A DNA stretch of 64,000 nt from Planctomycetota bacterium (GCA_020426005.1 JAGQQW010000003.1:1-64000); one strand, 5' to 3'; shown: positions 37,101 through 44,873, counted from the stretch's first letter. Notes: generated by a model from the letters alone, not told the origin. Numbers and translations: made by a program.

Positions 37101-37445
37101 CGGCAGGACCTTCAACGCGACGTGACGTCCGAGCGACAACTGCTCGGCTTCGTAGACGACGCCCATCCCGCCACGACCGATTTCGCGAAGGATGCGATAG
37201 TCGCCGATGTGTTCGAGGCGCGGCTGCGCGTGCATGTCTCCCGTGCGTTCGTCATGCGCCGCATCGTCCGGCGTCGGCTTGAACTGCTCGAGGAAGCGCA
37301 GCGTGGGAAACACGTCGCGGATCTGCTCGGCGAGTTCGGGGTGGCGCGCACAGTACTCCTCGAGCTCGGGTCGTTCGCCCGTGCGCAGACGCGCGAGGTA
37401 GTCCTCGCTGAGCCGATCCAGGAGCGGTAGCGCGTCGCCGTCCAT
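34173..37445 (-). CDS. Ser/Thr protein kinase with C-terminal WD40 repeats
   Basis: 1090 residues. Residues 1-75 form an N-terminal domain common in planctomycete kinases (DYLARLRTGERPELEEYCARHPELAEQI). The kinase domain (~82-375) has the Gly loop G90-x-G-x-x-G95, K112 (VALK), the catalytic HRDIKPSN at 235-242, DFG at 255-257 and SPE at 280-282. A membrane helix follows (~399-421), then ~650 residues with about seven or more WD40 repeats (e.g. VCAFSPDGRFFIVGTRQGRV, LRIWDATTGEP, LLSASEDDTTGVWDTATGE), so the propeller lies outside the cytoplasm and could sense a ligand. In planctomycetes such kinases often sit near ECF sigma factors, and one lies at 40081-40713. A TACGAT element lies just upstream. 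Confidence 0.92.
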   Translation of the reverse strand: MDGDALPLLDRLSEDYLARLRTGERPELEEYCARHPELAEQIRDVFPTLRFLEQFKPTPDDAAHDERTGDMHAQPRLEHIGDYRILREIGRGGMGVVYEAEQLSLGRHVALKVLPARAAHDETATQRFQREARSAAQLQHPNIVPIIDIGSDGDVRYYAMQYVPGRSLDEVQDEVRRLRSHEGPDRGESLISDTPEPGSNGTSKLAGRQYWYSIAKIGVQVANALAFAHERGIVHRDIKPSNLLLDPSGTVWVTDFGLAKVEDSGLTNSGDVVGTLRFMSPERFRGQCDERADVFALGATLYELLVLQPAFHSPDRLHLIERITKEDPKPPRSIDPSVPVDLETIVMKALEKDPRRRYESAKELGDDLQRFVEHQPIHARRTSPLGRVRRWVARNRALATSIAVIATLVTGTALFTTIVAVRMSDLATQSERARQAVERQLYRSQIDRAATAIADGRIEIARPLLAEAPEHLRGFEWFHLASRFERSFESGFPSSMLATSLLPLSNARWLVSGLVTFGSSRFTVVDEAGLELARLDSGVRQYVAMSRSDDSIVLFGETLERWKLDPLECVFRGTHGLSWAVDLGKHGYLTYRRGHAELRDGDDDHVLIDAPCYAWWAAYHPGRDALAMAYDSSLGLCDPTTLQPLLESYPLPDAGQLLGGTWSPDGSLFGVMTASGRMWLIGFEDGRFVPCRELHGSTGTATVCAFSPDGRFFIVGTRQGRVHVWDTASGAHVVSYSDDSSCISSIEFDRKKPDRMIVCDRSGKHRAWLIAPPEGGILRGHTSFVYDVQFSHDGSLLVSGGWDGFTRQPGSLRIWDATTGEPIAAHLAPETYVRSLEITKDDSRVVAAISTRQETSAVVVYDLASGRELRRFDEHNDTVVGVALHPDGRRVVSVGGLEEAILWDLESGIVQHRWPVQSDIVDPVGCAISPDGHTLALTRRRSLIALIDLDSGAIEREWQAHAGAITQLAFTRDGTRLLSASEDDTTGVWDTATGERIAVLGPQGADVLCCAESPDGTRIVTGGRDGSVLFWETEHHELVARFVAHRDYVHALAWNPRDALVTASGDGTLRPWTTHSLPTRMRTTLEKAPR

Positions 37446-37451
37446 CCCCGA

Positions 37452-37457
37452 ATCGTA
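37452..37457 (-). promoter_or_regulatory. Possible -10 element TACGAT for the kinase gene
   Basis: On the minus strand TACGAT is followed by only 6 bases and then the ATG at 37445, fitting the leaderless pattern. No -35 assigned. Confidence 0.3.
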
Positions 37458-37496
37458 TGCGACTCGCCGGATGCAGGCGACGGGGTCGCGCCGTGC

Positions 37497-38948
37497 TCAG
37501 CGGCGTCGTTCCGGCTCTCGGGCCGCGATTGCCTCACGAACTCGCCGGAAGACCGGGTTGCCGAGGAGTCGGCTCTCTTCGGCGATGTAGAAGCAGTTCT
37601 CGAACTGTTTCGACCGCAGTACGAGCTCGTCCCCGTGCACGGCGGTCGCCGCAACGTCGACGGGAATGCCGAGTCCGTTGCAGGAGGACAGGATCGTTAC
37701 GGTCTTGCGCTGGGCAGGAACGCGCTTTTGAAGCCAGCAGCCAGGGTAGACGTGAGCGCAGCCACGAAGCACGAGGATCTTGCTCGCTGGCTCCTCCGCG
37801 AAACAGCGCGCGATGGTCTCGGCACACTCGGTATCCCGCGGACCGAAGAGCCGTAGGGCAATTCCAGTGTTCCAGTTCTGCTCGGCGCTGAGTGGCTTCA
37901 GGCCCCGCGATGCCGCGTGTTCGATCACTCCTGCTTGTTGGCGTTCGACCGAAGGCTCGAAGGCGCACCACATGCGTTTCGCCTCACGGTCATGGATCAT
38001 CATGTCGACGACGCGCTTCTGATGGCGACGCACTGGACTTCCGGGTGCATGATGCGTTTCGCCGTAGAAGATCAAATCGGCAGCGCGAACCGCGCGTTCG
38101 ATATCGGTCCAGTTCGAAGCAGTCCATCCGCTAGCTGCGAGCATGCTGCGACTGGCACGTGAGGCAGCAAGTCCAGTGTCCCCGAGCGCAAGCTGCACCT
38201 GACGACGAGTGTCATGGCTGATCGCGCCTTCCTCTTGTTGCAACTGGGTCCACCGCAACGCCGCCTCGAGGCGAACGCGCGGATCCTTGTTCGTGAGCAA
38301 AGGATAGAGGCAGCCCGCATCGTCTTGCTGGATCAACGGGACGCCCGGCATGACTGCGCGGATGCACTTCAACGCCGAACCTTCGTCGGTGTAGGACGAC
38401 ACGTGCTTCTTCGTCGCGCGTTGAACGCATCGCGCGATGCATGCGGAGAGGTCCTTCGCGTCGTGCTGGTTCGCGGCAATCATCGCAAACTGGATCGCGG
38501 ACCAGTCCGGAGTGTCGGCCTCGAGGATCTCGAAGACGTACTGCTTGACGTGCTGCCAGTCGAGTCCGAGGTCCTTGCTCGCCGTGAGTGCGTTGAGGCC
38601 TAACGACGTCGAGGTCTGTTCCGACAGCAACGACTGGCAGACTCGTCGACTGTCGGCATCTTGTGGGAGGCGCGTGAGCACACTGAGCGCTGATCGTCGA
38701 ATCGAGACAGTCTGGGACGCGTCGAGGATGATCGCGCTCAGCGGAGACGAGAGCCCCGGACACCGGTACGAGCCGACAAGCCGCAGTGTCATGTACACGG
38801 TCCCTGGGTCCGGATCCTGTAAGGAATCCACGATGATGCGGCGTGCGATCTCACGCGCAGTCGGGTGCGTATCGCCAGCATCCTGAGAGGTACCGACGCT
38901 CGTGACGAAGCAGAAGAGAATGGGCCATGCGTACGACGTTCCATGCAT
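37497..38948 (-). CDS. HEAT-like repeats fused to a ChaN/TIKI-like domain, secreted
   Basis: 483 residues with a signal peptide (SYAWPILFCFVTSVGTSQ). A strong Shine-Dalgarno GGGGAGG lies 5 bases before the ATG. Residues ~30-270 are short alpha-helical HEAT-like repeats (TVSIRRSALSVLTRLPQD, DPRVRLEAALRWTQLQQE). From ~285 the sequence LIFYGETHHAPGSPVRRHQK, then MWCAFEPSVERQQAGVI and ILVLRGCAHVYPG matches the pattern of ChaN/TIKI/EreA-like proteins (GExH, FE, GxGH), related in fold to the lipoprotein at 23444-25624. The role is unknown; heme binding or metallopeptidase-like activity are possibilities. It precedes the kinase gene on the same strand with a 51-bp gap. Confidence 0.65.
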   Translation of the reverse strand: MHGTSYAWPILFCFVTSVGTSQDAGDTHPTAREIARRIIVDSLQDPDPGTVYMTLRLVGSYRCPGLSSPLSAIILDASQTVSIRRSALSVLTRLPQDADSRRVCQSLLSEQTSTSLGLNALTASKDLGLDWQHVKQYVFEILEADTPDWSAIQFAMIAANQHDAKDLSACIARCVQRATKKHVSSYTDEGSALKCIRAVMPGVPLIQQDDAGCLYPLLTNKDPRVRLEAALRWTQLQQEEGAISHDTRRQVQLALGDTGLAASRASRSMLAASGWTASNWTDIERAVRAADLIFYGETHHAPGSPVRRHQKRVVDMMIHDREAKRMWCAFEPSVERQQAGVIEHAASRGLKPLSAEQNWNTGIALRLFGPRDTECAETIARCFAEEPASKILVLRGCAHVYPGCWLQKRVPAQRKTVTILSSCNGLGIPVDVAATAVHGDELVLRSKQFENCFYIAEESRLLGNPVFRRVREAIAAREPERRR

Positions 38949-38953
38949 GATTG

Positions 38954-38960
38954 CCTCCCC
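38954..38960 (-). promoter_or_regulatory. Strong ribosome binding site GGGGAGG
   Basis: Lies 5 bases before the ATG at 38948 on the minus strand and fixes that start. It contrasts with the many genes here that lack any Shine-Dalgarno sequence. Confidence 0.6.
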
Positions 38961-39125
38961 ATGGGCACCGCCGGGATGAGACGTCCCACGGATACCGAGA
39001 GACCGAGACCGCGAGTGCGTTTTCAGAGTATCGCAGGTTCCTCTCGATCGTGTGCGGAGCGGATTCGTCGAATCGGCTGTGGACGCGCCTCATCACTTCG
39101 CAGGCTCTGGACAAGACTGAGAACC

Positions 39126-40061
39126 ATGAAGCACATGCACATCCCTCGAACGCTGTCGTGCGGCGCTGCCGCATTCTTGCTCGCCATCGACTTCGGCCTG
39201 GAATCGCGTGCGCAGGGTGCCCCGGACCACGAAGCGCTCATCCGCGGCTTCGTCGACATGTTCAACGACAACGACATGGAGATCGCGGACCGCATCCTCG
39301 GCGAGAACGTCGTGCGCTTCCATCCGCGCGATGAAGTGATTCGTTCGCGCGACGACTTCAAAGCCTTCGTTCGGAGCTGCCACGAGCAGTTCGAGGGCTT
39401 CCACGTCGAAGCGGGGGAGATCGTCGCGACGAGGACGGGCGGCTTCCTGACGTGGACCGTTACCGGCAAGCACACGGGCACGTTGGACGGTCCCGCCACC
39501 AACAAGACGTTCGCGCTGGCCGGCTCCGACAACTTCGTCATCGTGGGCGGCAAGATCGTGCACGACGTCGCGGGTTGGAACGCGGTCGAGTTCTACCGCC
39601 AACTCGGGGTCGACCCGTGTCCGCCACCCAAGGCGTATCGCAACCTGCTCACGCTGCGTCGCGTGCCGCTCGAAGTCCACAACGAGCAGTCGATGGCCGT
39701 CGCCAGGGAGATCTTCGCGGCGAATCACGAGTTCGTCGAGAACGGTCGACAGTACCGCGGCATCGAGGGCTTCCAGCGACGTTGTGAGCCGCTCTTTGCG
39801 GCCTTCCCCGATCTGCGTCTCGAGGTCTCGGACGAGATCGCCGAGGGGGATCGATGCTCGCACCGCTGGGTCGCGACCGGCACGCACTCCGGGACGTTCC
39901 TCGGTATTCCAGCGACGGAGAAGCGAGTGCGCGTCGAGGGTATGTGTCAGGCCCGCTTCGATCGCGAGGGCAAGATCGTGACGACGATCGTGAGTTGGGA
40001 CAGTGCACAGCTGCTCCAACAGCTCGGAGTCATGCCCGGAGCTCGTCCGGTCGGCAAATGA
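39126..40061 (+). CDS. Secreted protein with two SnoaL-like (NTF2 fold) domains
   Basis: 311 residues from the ATG at 39126, with a signal peptide (SCGAAAFLLAIDFGLESRAQ). Two SnoaL-like ester-cyclase domains stand in tandem: residues ~32-155 (FVDMFNDNDMEIADRILGENVVRFHP, TWTVTGKHTGTL, GKIVHDVAGWNAVEFYRQLG) and ~175-300 (IFAANHEFVENGRQYRGIEGFQRR, RWVATGTHSGTFLGIPATEKR, GKIVTTIVSWDSAQLLQQLG). The repeated endings show internal duplication. SnoaL-like proteins can be cyclases, isomerases or simple ligand binders; none can be assigned. It lies 19 bp before the ECF sigma factor gene, possibly in one transcript. Confidence 0.8.
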   Translation: MKHMHIPRTLSCGAAAFLLAIDFGLESRAQGAPDHEALIRGFVDMFNDNDMEIADRILGENVVRFHPRDEVIRSRDDFKAFVRSCHEQFEGFHVEAGEIVATRTGGFLTWTVTGKHTGTLDGPATNKTFALAGSDNFVIVGGKIVHDVAGWNAVEFYRQLGVDPCPPPKAYRNLLTLRRVPLEVHNEQSMAVAREIFAANHEFVENGRQYRGIEGFQRRCEPLFAAFPDLRLEVSDEIAEGDRCSHRWVATGTHSGTFLGIPATEKRVRVEGMCQARFDREGKIVTTIVSWDSAQLLQQLGVMPGARPVGK

Positions 40062-40067
40062 CAGCGC

Positions 40068-40073
40068 TACGAT
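40068..40073 (+). promoter_or_regulatory. Possible -10 element TACGAT for the ECF sigma gene
   Basis: TACGAT ends 7 bases before the ATG at 40081, in the 19-bp gap behind the SnoaL gene, so the sigma gene could be transcribed separately as a leaderless message. Confidence 0.3.
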
Positions 40074-40080
40074 TGCCCGG

Positions 40081-40713
40081 ATGATGCAAGGGCCCGCAGG
40101 CACCGAGGAGCTCATCGAGCGCGCCAAGGCAGGCGATGCGACGGCGCTCGCGCATCTCTTCGAAGGCTATCGTGCGCGGCTCCGCAAGCTCGTCGACCTG
40201 CGTCTCGACCGCCGGCTCGCCGGACGGGTCGATCCATCGGACGTGCTCCAGGAAGCCTTCATCGATCTCGCGCAGAAGCTCCCGACGTACGATCGGCGCC
40301 GTGACTTGCAGTTCTTTTTGTGGCTCCGGCTGGTGACGGGCGAGCGTCTCGCGGAGATCCACCGTCGCCATCTCGGCACCAAGAAGCGGGATGCCGCTCT
40401 CGAGGTCTCGCTGTACCGCGGCTCGATGCCCACGGCGGAGTCCGTGACGCTCGCGCACAGCTTGTTCGGTCGCTTCAGCTCACCGAGTCACGGCGCCATG
40501 CGTGCCGAGATTCAGATCCAGCTCCAAGACGTGCTGAACGCGATGGAGCCGATCGACCGCGAGGTGCTCGTGCTGCGGCACTTCGAAGAACTCACCAACG
40601 ACGAAGCCGCTGCCGTGCTCGGACTCAAGAAGACGGCGGCGAGCAACCGCTACATGCGTGCGCTCGGGCGACTGCGCGAAGCGCTCGTGCGCATGCCCGG
40701 ATTCTTGCAGTGA
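40081..40713 (+). CDS. ECF-type RNA polymerase sigma factor, planctomycete type
   Basis: 210 residues. The start is the tandem ATG at 40081/40084; the open frame extends upstream over the SnoaL gene end. Region 2 is seen at ALAHLFEGYRARLRKLVDLR, VDPSDVLQEAFIDLAQKLPT and FFLWLRLVTGERLAEIHRRH; region 4 at LNAMEPIDREVLVLRHFEEL with TNDEAAAVLGLKKTAASNRY as helix-turn-helix. This is the short ECF group abundant in planctomycetes, in which sigma activity is thought to be linked to membrane Ser/Thr kinases. The kinase at 34173-37445 is a possible partner on distance (about 2.6 kb away, opposite strand), which is an inference. Confidence 0.88.
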   Translation: MMQGPAGTEELIERAKAGDATALAHLFEGYRARLRKLVDLRLDRRLAGRVDPSDVLQEAFIDLAQKLPTYDRRRDLQFFLWLRLVTGERLAEIHRRHLGTKKRDAALEVSLYRGSMPTAESVTLAHSLFGRFSSPSHGAMRAEIQIQLQDVLNAMEPIDREVLVLRHFEELTNDEAAAVLGLKKTAASNRYMRALGRLREALVRMPGFLQ

Positions 40714-40724
40714 CCTTCGGTCAC
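40710..40724. terminator. Short hairpin across both stop codons
   Basis: GTGACC-TTC-GGTCAC, 6-bp perfect arms, covers the TGA of the ECF gene (40711-40713) and the TGA of the convergent esterase gene (40721-40723). No U-tract follows. It may be a weak bidirectional terminator or a coincidence of opposed stop codons. Confidence 0.3.
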
Positions 40725-41494
40725 GCGTCGCTGGTCGTCGCCGTTTCCTTCGCTTCGATCGGAAACAGCTCGTCGAGGTAGTACGGCAGCATGCGTCGCC
40801 ACAGCGGCCAGTCGTGGTCCCAGCCTTCCCACTCGATCACACGGTTGGGGATGCGGGCTGCACCGAGGAGGTCCGCGAGTTGCCACGATTGTTCGGGGTC
40901 CTCGAAGCGCCCCGTGCCGGTCACGATCAGTGCGAGGCGTTCGCGTGCTTTCGTGAGCGTCGGCCCTTGCGGGTCGAGTCGCGGCAAGAAGTGCATGGGG
41001 GACGCGGCGACGAACGCGTCGTCGACCGGACCGCGCAGGATCTTCTGCGTCAGGTCGTAGGTGCCACTCATCAGGATCGCGTGCGAGACGTCGTAGGGGT
41101 GGCGCAAGAACATCGAGAGCGCTTGGAACGCGCCGATCGACGGACCGGTCACGACCAGCTCGATCGCGTCGTCGCCGCAGTCCTTGCGGATCGCGGGCAG
41201 CACTTCGTGTTCGAGCGCTTGATCGTACGCGTGCTGGATTCGCGCACCACCCTTGGTCGACGCGTCCTCCTTGAGCCACACCATGCCTGCCGTCGAGTCG
41301 CACGAGTAGAGCTTGATGCGTCCTGCTTCGAGCAGGTCGGACAATGCGTCCACGAGCAAGAAGCGCTCACATTCCTCCGCATCACCGGCGGCGGTCGGGA
41401 AGAAGAGGACCGGGCGTCCGACTTCCCCCCAACGGCAGAGCGTCAAGTCGCGCGACAAGCGCTCCGAGTACCAGGTTTCCTTCGCCTTCGTCAT
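40721..41494 (-). CDS. Cytosolic esterase-family alpha/beta-hydrolase
   Basis: 257 residues with no signal peptide. The fold resembles the esterase D/COG4947 group: GRPVLFFPTAAGDAEECERF at the first strand, a nucleophile elbow VTGPSIGAFQ (S119 in G-P-S-I-G), HAILMSGTYDLTQKI, and a late His in WEGWDHDWPLWRRMLPYYL. It is the last gene of the six-gene minus-strand run; its ATG overlaps the upstream ATP-grasp stop (ATGA), so the two are coupled. It may hydrolyse an ester or thioester of the product or precursor made by the ligases; the substrate is unknown. Confidence 0.82.
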   Translation of the reverse strand: MTKAKETWYSERLSRDLTLCRWGEVGRPVLFFPTAAGDAEECERFLLVDALSDLLEAGRIKLYSCDSTAGMVWLKEDASTKGGARIQHAYDQALEHEVLPAIRKDCGDDAIELVVTGPSIGAFQALSMFLRHPYDVSHAILMSGTYDLTQKILRGPVDDAFVAASPMHFLPRLDPQGPTLTKARERLALIVTGTGRFEDPEQSWQLADLLGAARIPNRVIEWEGWDHDWPLWRRMLPYYLDELFPIEAKETATTSDA

Positions 41495-42720
41495 CGAGTC
41501 TTTCTCGGTTGGTTGCTGTCTCGCTCACGCTCGCGCCACAGTTGGACGCGGCGCCAGAAGAGTTCGGAGAACTCGTCGTGTTCGTCCTCGGGATACAGGG
41601 CTGCGACCTTGGCGCGAATCGCGTTGTGGCAGTCCTCGGTGCCGAACCAATCCCATGCGATGGAATCGAGGTCGGCGAGTTCGGACTTGCAGAACGACTC
41701 GAACGCATCTGCATCGAAACGCTTGCGCGCGATGTTCGCGTACGCGGTGAGGCGCTCGCGATACGGCAGATCGGGATCGACCTCGAAGAACTCGCCCCAC
41801 GACAGATTGAGGCGCATCTTGCGCTGCGTCATCGCGCAGAACAGCGACCAACGGATCTTGGCCTTGATCAGCCAAGGCCAGTGGAAGTGCAGCGACGTGA
41901 CCTGACTGTCGGGGCACGGGTTCGCGAAGTCGATCGGATACCACGTCCCGTCCTGTCGCAGCGACTCGCACGAGTTGAAGTCCCAGCCGAAGAACGCGTT
42001 GATCGTCAGCGTGATGTCCTCGAGCTCCTTCACGTCGTCCGGTTCGAGGAAGTCGAAGTCGATCGTGTAACGATCGTGCAGGGGGGCCGAGGGTGCGTAG
42101 CGCACGTAGCGAACTTGCGGACCGAGGCCGATGCAGCGCACGAACGCGTCGTGCGGGACGATACCGCGCTGCAGATGCATGACGAGGTTGCCGCTCTCGT
42201 CGTAGGCCTGGGCGAGCTCTTCGCCGTCATCGGCTTTGGCGACACCGACCCAGCCACCGCCGTCGTACGGCTTCATGAAGATCGGGTAGCCGATCTGCTC
42301 ACCGATCGCGGGCAGATCGAAGAGCTTGGCGTAGCTCTGCAGCGTCCGCTCGAGGTCGGGCACGTCCTTGTAGCTCTTGGGCGGAATCAACCAGGTCTTG
42401 GGCACGTGGAGGCCGAGCCGCATCATCGCGCAGTAGGTGGTCTGCTTCTCCATCGACTGGACCGACCACGGATTGTTGAAGACGTACACGTCGTCGAGCA
42501 GCAGTGCCTTCTTGATCCATTCGCGACGCACGCCGTACCAGTGCGTGAGACGATCGATCACGACGTCGTAGTCGATCGACTGCTCGAGATCGAAGGGCTC
42601 GATCGGCACGCGATCGATCGCCACGTCGAGTCCGAGTTGATTGACGATGTGCTCGTACGCGATCGGCCAACAGATGTCGGCGCCGAGAGAGAGCCCGATG
42701 CGCCGGGTCGTGGAAGTCAT
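41491..42720 (-). CDS. ATP-grasp ligase A (RimK-like type)
   Basis: 409 residues of the ATP-grasp fold: the ATP-binding lysine lies in YPIFMKPYDGGGWVGVAKAD, and the metal-binding end reads WYPIDFANPCPDS, with Asp and Asn as in D-x-x-N variants of the E-x-N motif. The N-terminal pre-ATP-grasp domain starts GLSLGADICWPIAYEHIVNQL. It belongs to a different group than the three 406-residue ligases nearby. Such enzymes join a carboxylate to an amine via an acyl phosphate. A Shine-Dalgarno AAGGGGA lies in the 46-bp gap upstream, and its stop overlaps the esterase start. The substrate is unknown; it acts in the cytosol. Confidence 0.82.
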   Translation of the reverse strand: MTSTTRRIGLSLGADICWPIAYEHIVNQLGLDVAIDRVPIEPFDLEQSIDYDVVIDRLTHWYGVRREWIKKALLLDDVYVFNNPWSVQSMEKQTTYCAMMRLGLHVPKTWLIPPKSYKDVPDLERTLQSYAKLFDLPAIGEQIGYPIFMKPYDGGGWVGVAKADDGEELAQAYDESGNLVMHLQRGIVPHDAFVRCIGLGPQVRYVRYAPSAPLHDRYTIDFDFLEPDDVKELEDITLTINAFFGWDFNSCESLRQDGTWYPIDFANPCPDSQVTSLHFHWPWLIKAKIRWSLFCAMTQRKMRLNLSWGEFFEVDPDLPYRERLTAYANIARKRFDADAFESFCKSELADLDSIAWDWFGTEDCHNAIRAKVAALYPEDEHDEFSELFWRRVQLWRERERDSNQPRKTR

Positions 42721-42766
42721 GCAGTCCCCTTGTCAGTCGGGCGAGAGAAAGCGAGAAGCGAGCCGA

Positions 42767-43900
42767 TCATTCGTAGACGAGCCAGAGCGGACCCGGGAAG
42801 AGCCACGAAAGCCCCTCGCGCATGCGATCTCGCCAGTTCTCCCAGTTGTGGCCGTCGCGTGCTTCGACATAGCGCAGCTCGGCGCCCGTGTCGCGAAGGA
42901 TCGGGACCATCGAGCGGTTGTAGTAGATCAGCGATTCGTAGGTGCCACAGCTCACGAAGATGCGTTGCGCAGGCCGCTTCGGATCGTCGCGATAGCGATT
43001 GACGAACTGAACGACGGGGTCGAAGAGCGGCCCGCGGTCGTGATCCCCGATGTCCGTGAACGCGAAGCTACCGGACTGGAGGAAGAGGTTCTCGAACACA
43101 CCCGGCTTGCGCAACGCGGTCGACAGGGACGCGACCGCGCCGAAGCTCGCGCCGCCGAGACCGCGCGCGGCTGGACTGTCGACGAGCGAGAACCGCTCGT
43201 CCGCCCACGACACGACTTCGTCGGCGATGAAGTCCGCATGCCGCGGATCGTCGGCGTACTCGTGGAGCCGGTTGGGTGATTGCGTCATCACGACGACCAT
43301 CTGCGGAATCTCGAGGCGATGCGTGAGGTTGTCGAGGATCGTCACGAGACTCGCGAAGCGCTCATAGTCCTGACCGTCGTGCATGACGAGGAGCGGATAG
43401 CGTCGCGTCGGTCGATACCGAGCTGGCAGATAGACACGAAGGTCACGTGAGCCGCCGAAGACCCGGCTCTCGATCTTGTGGTCCTGCGTCTCGCCGCGCC
43501 GAGCCTCGGAGTCTTCGAGCGCCCAGTCCGGGAACTCGTAGCCGGCCCCTTGGACGACCGAGTTCGCTCCGTATGGATCGCGCGCGAAGTGTGGATTGTG
43601 AGGGTCGGCGATCAGTCGCCGCTGCCCGTTCTTGCGGATCTCGAGCTTGTACTCGACGCGCGAGCGCTCGGGGATATCGATCGTCAGGTGGAAGAGGTTC
43701 GTCCCCGGCATGCGCTCGAACTGTTGGCTCGACGGCAGTCCGAAGATCCAGTGTTGGAGGTAGACCTCGTCGACGAAGCCGTGGAAGACGAACGTGACCT
43801 TCGATCCGTCGACGAACGGCAGCTCGTGTTGTTCGAGGAAGGCGTCGATTGCCGCTTCGTTGCGGCCTTGTTCGGCGAGTTCGCGAAGGAGCTGGTTCAT
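42767..43900 (-). CDS. Fes-like esterase with N-terminal CBM48/E-set-like domain
   Basis: 377 residues from the ATG at 43900 (the frame continues upstream, but this ATG overlaps the S51 gene stop as ATGA). Residues ~30-122 form a small beta-sandwich (VTFVFHGFVDEVYLQHWIF, FHLTIDIPERSRVEYKLEI, NPHFARDPYGANSVV) like the CBM48/E-set domain in front of enterochelin esterases and glycogen enzymes. The alpha/beta-hydrolase follows: YPLLVMHDGQDYERF, nucleophile S252 in G-A-S-F-G, and a late GHNWENW His. It is cytosolic, as no signal peptide is seen. The E-set domain may bind carbohydrate, which would fit glgA nearby; this is inference. Confidence 0.83.
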   Translation of the reverse strand: MNQLLRELAEQGRNEAAIDAFLEQHELPFVDGSKVTFVFHGFVDEVYLQHWIFGLPSSQQFERMPGTNLFHLTIDIPERSRVEYKLEIRKNGQRRLIADPHNPHFARDPYGANSVVQGAGYEFPDWALEDSEARRGETQDHKIESRVFGGSRDLRVYLPARYRPTRRYPLLVMHDGQDYERFASLVTILDNLTHRLEIPQMVVVMTQSPNRLHEYADDPRHADFIADEVVSWADERFSLVDSPAARGLGGASFGAVASLSTALRKPGVFENLFLQSGSFAFTDIGDHDRGPLFDPVVQFVNRYRDDPKRPAQRIFVSCGTYESLIYYNRSMVPILRDTGAELRYVEARDGHNWENWRDRMREGLSWLFPGPLWLVYE

Positions 43901-44862
43901 GCTGCACTCCCGCTCGTCTGGAGCAACACGACCGAACCGTCTTCCTCGAGCCGGCTCGAACCATCGACATGCGTCAAGACGTTCTGGCGCGCTTCGAGGC
44001 AAGCTCCATCATCGAGTGCGATCGCGCGCGCTGGTGCGAACCGCCGCGCGAACAAGGCGACCCGCATCGGATCATCGAGACGCAGACGCCGCTTGGCATG
44101 TGGCAGCACGACGATGTCCTTCACGAGACCGAAGCCCGGTTCGAGCAACTCCGCATCGCCGGCGCCTTGAGGCGGGCGATCGTGGAACAACACGATGTCG
44201 TCGCAGAGGACCATCGCACCGGCCGACCATGCGAAGATCGGACGAGCGCCCCAGTGGTCGAGGACGCCGAGGGCTCGCATGCGGTTGAGCAGGATCGCGA
44301 CATGGCCACCGGCGATGCAGAGCGCGCTGCAGGTCTCGAGAGTGGCACGGATCTCATCACGCTGGCGTTCGAGCTCCGGGTGACGAGATGGATCGAGACG
44401 CTCGCGGAACGCCGTGTGGATGTCCGCGACGTGTTCTCGATGCTTGCGATCGATGATGCGAACGGCATCGATCGACGCCTCGGTCGCGAGTTCGTAGAGG
44501 TCCTCGCACCAGCCATCGTGCGTCGTCAGGAGTTCTCGCGCCGACGCGAGTGCATGGGCGAGCTGCCTCTGGTAGAGGCGCCGCAGGACGCGAATGCGAT
44601 CGTAGCGCTCTTGCATCGCCGCGCGCAGTTCCGAGTCCGCTGCGAAGACTCCTTCGAGTCGGCCCCAGATGCGGAGGTCGACGACGTCGCGCGCGACGTG
44701 CGAACGCAGTTCTTCGTCCTCGCCTTCGCGTTCTTCCCAGCCGCCCGTGATCGTCGCGATGCGATCCCCGATCTGCGCGCGATCGAGTGCGGGACGCAAC
44801 GTCGGATGCAGTCGCTGCGGTCCGAGAAGATGGACGTGGTCCGGAATGTGGAGCGTGGTCAT
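43897..44862 (-). CDS. S51/cyanophycinase-like serine hydrolase with helical insertion
   Basis: 321 residues from the ATG at 44862, 11 bp after the ATP-grasp B stop; the frame continues upstream antisense to that gene. The class I glutamine-amidotransferase-like/S51 pattern is visible: a first strand ending ITGGWEE (36-44), then ALCIAGGHVAILLNRMRALG and a nucleophile elbow at S213 (AWSAGAMVL), then FHDRPPQ. Between the first strand and the second there are ~130 residues, mostly helical (RIRVLRRLYQRQLAHALASA), against ~50 in typical S51 peptidases. S51 enzymes cut cyanophycin or dipeptides ending in Asp; here it probably cleaves an amide product of the neighbouring ligases. Catalysis is not proven. 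Confidence 0.75.
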   Translation of the reverse strand: MTTLHIPDHVHLLGPQRLHPTLRPALDRAQIGDRIATITGGWEEREGEDEELRSHVARDVVDLRIWGRLEGVFAADSELRAAMQERYDRIRVLRRLYQRQLAHALASARELLTTHDGWCEDLYELATEASIDAVRIIDRKHREHVADIHTAFRERLDPSRHPELERQRDEIRATLETCSALCIAGGHVAILLNRMRALGVLDHWGARPIFAWSAGAMVLCDDIVLFHDRPPQGAGDAELLEPGFGLVKDIVVLPHAKRRLRLDDPMRVALFARRFAPARAIALDDGACLEARQNVLTHVDGSSRLEEDGSVVLLQTSGSAA

Positions 44863-44873
44863 GGCCTTGCCGG

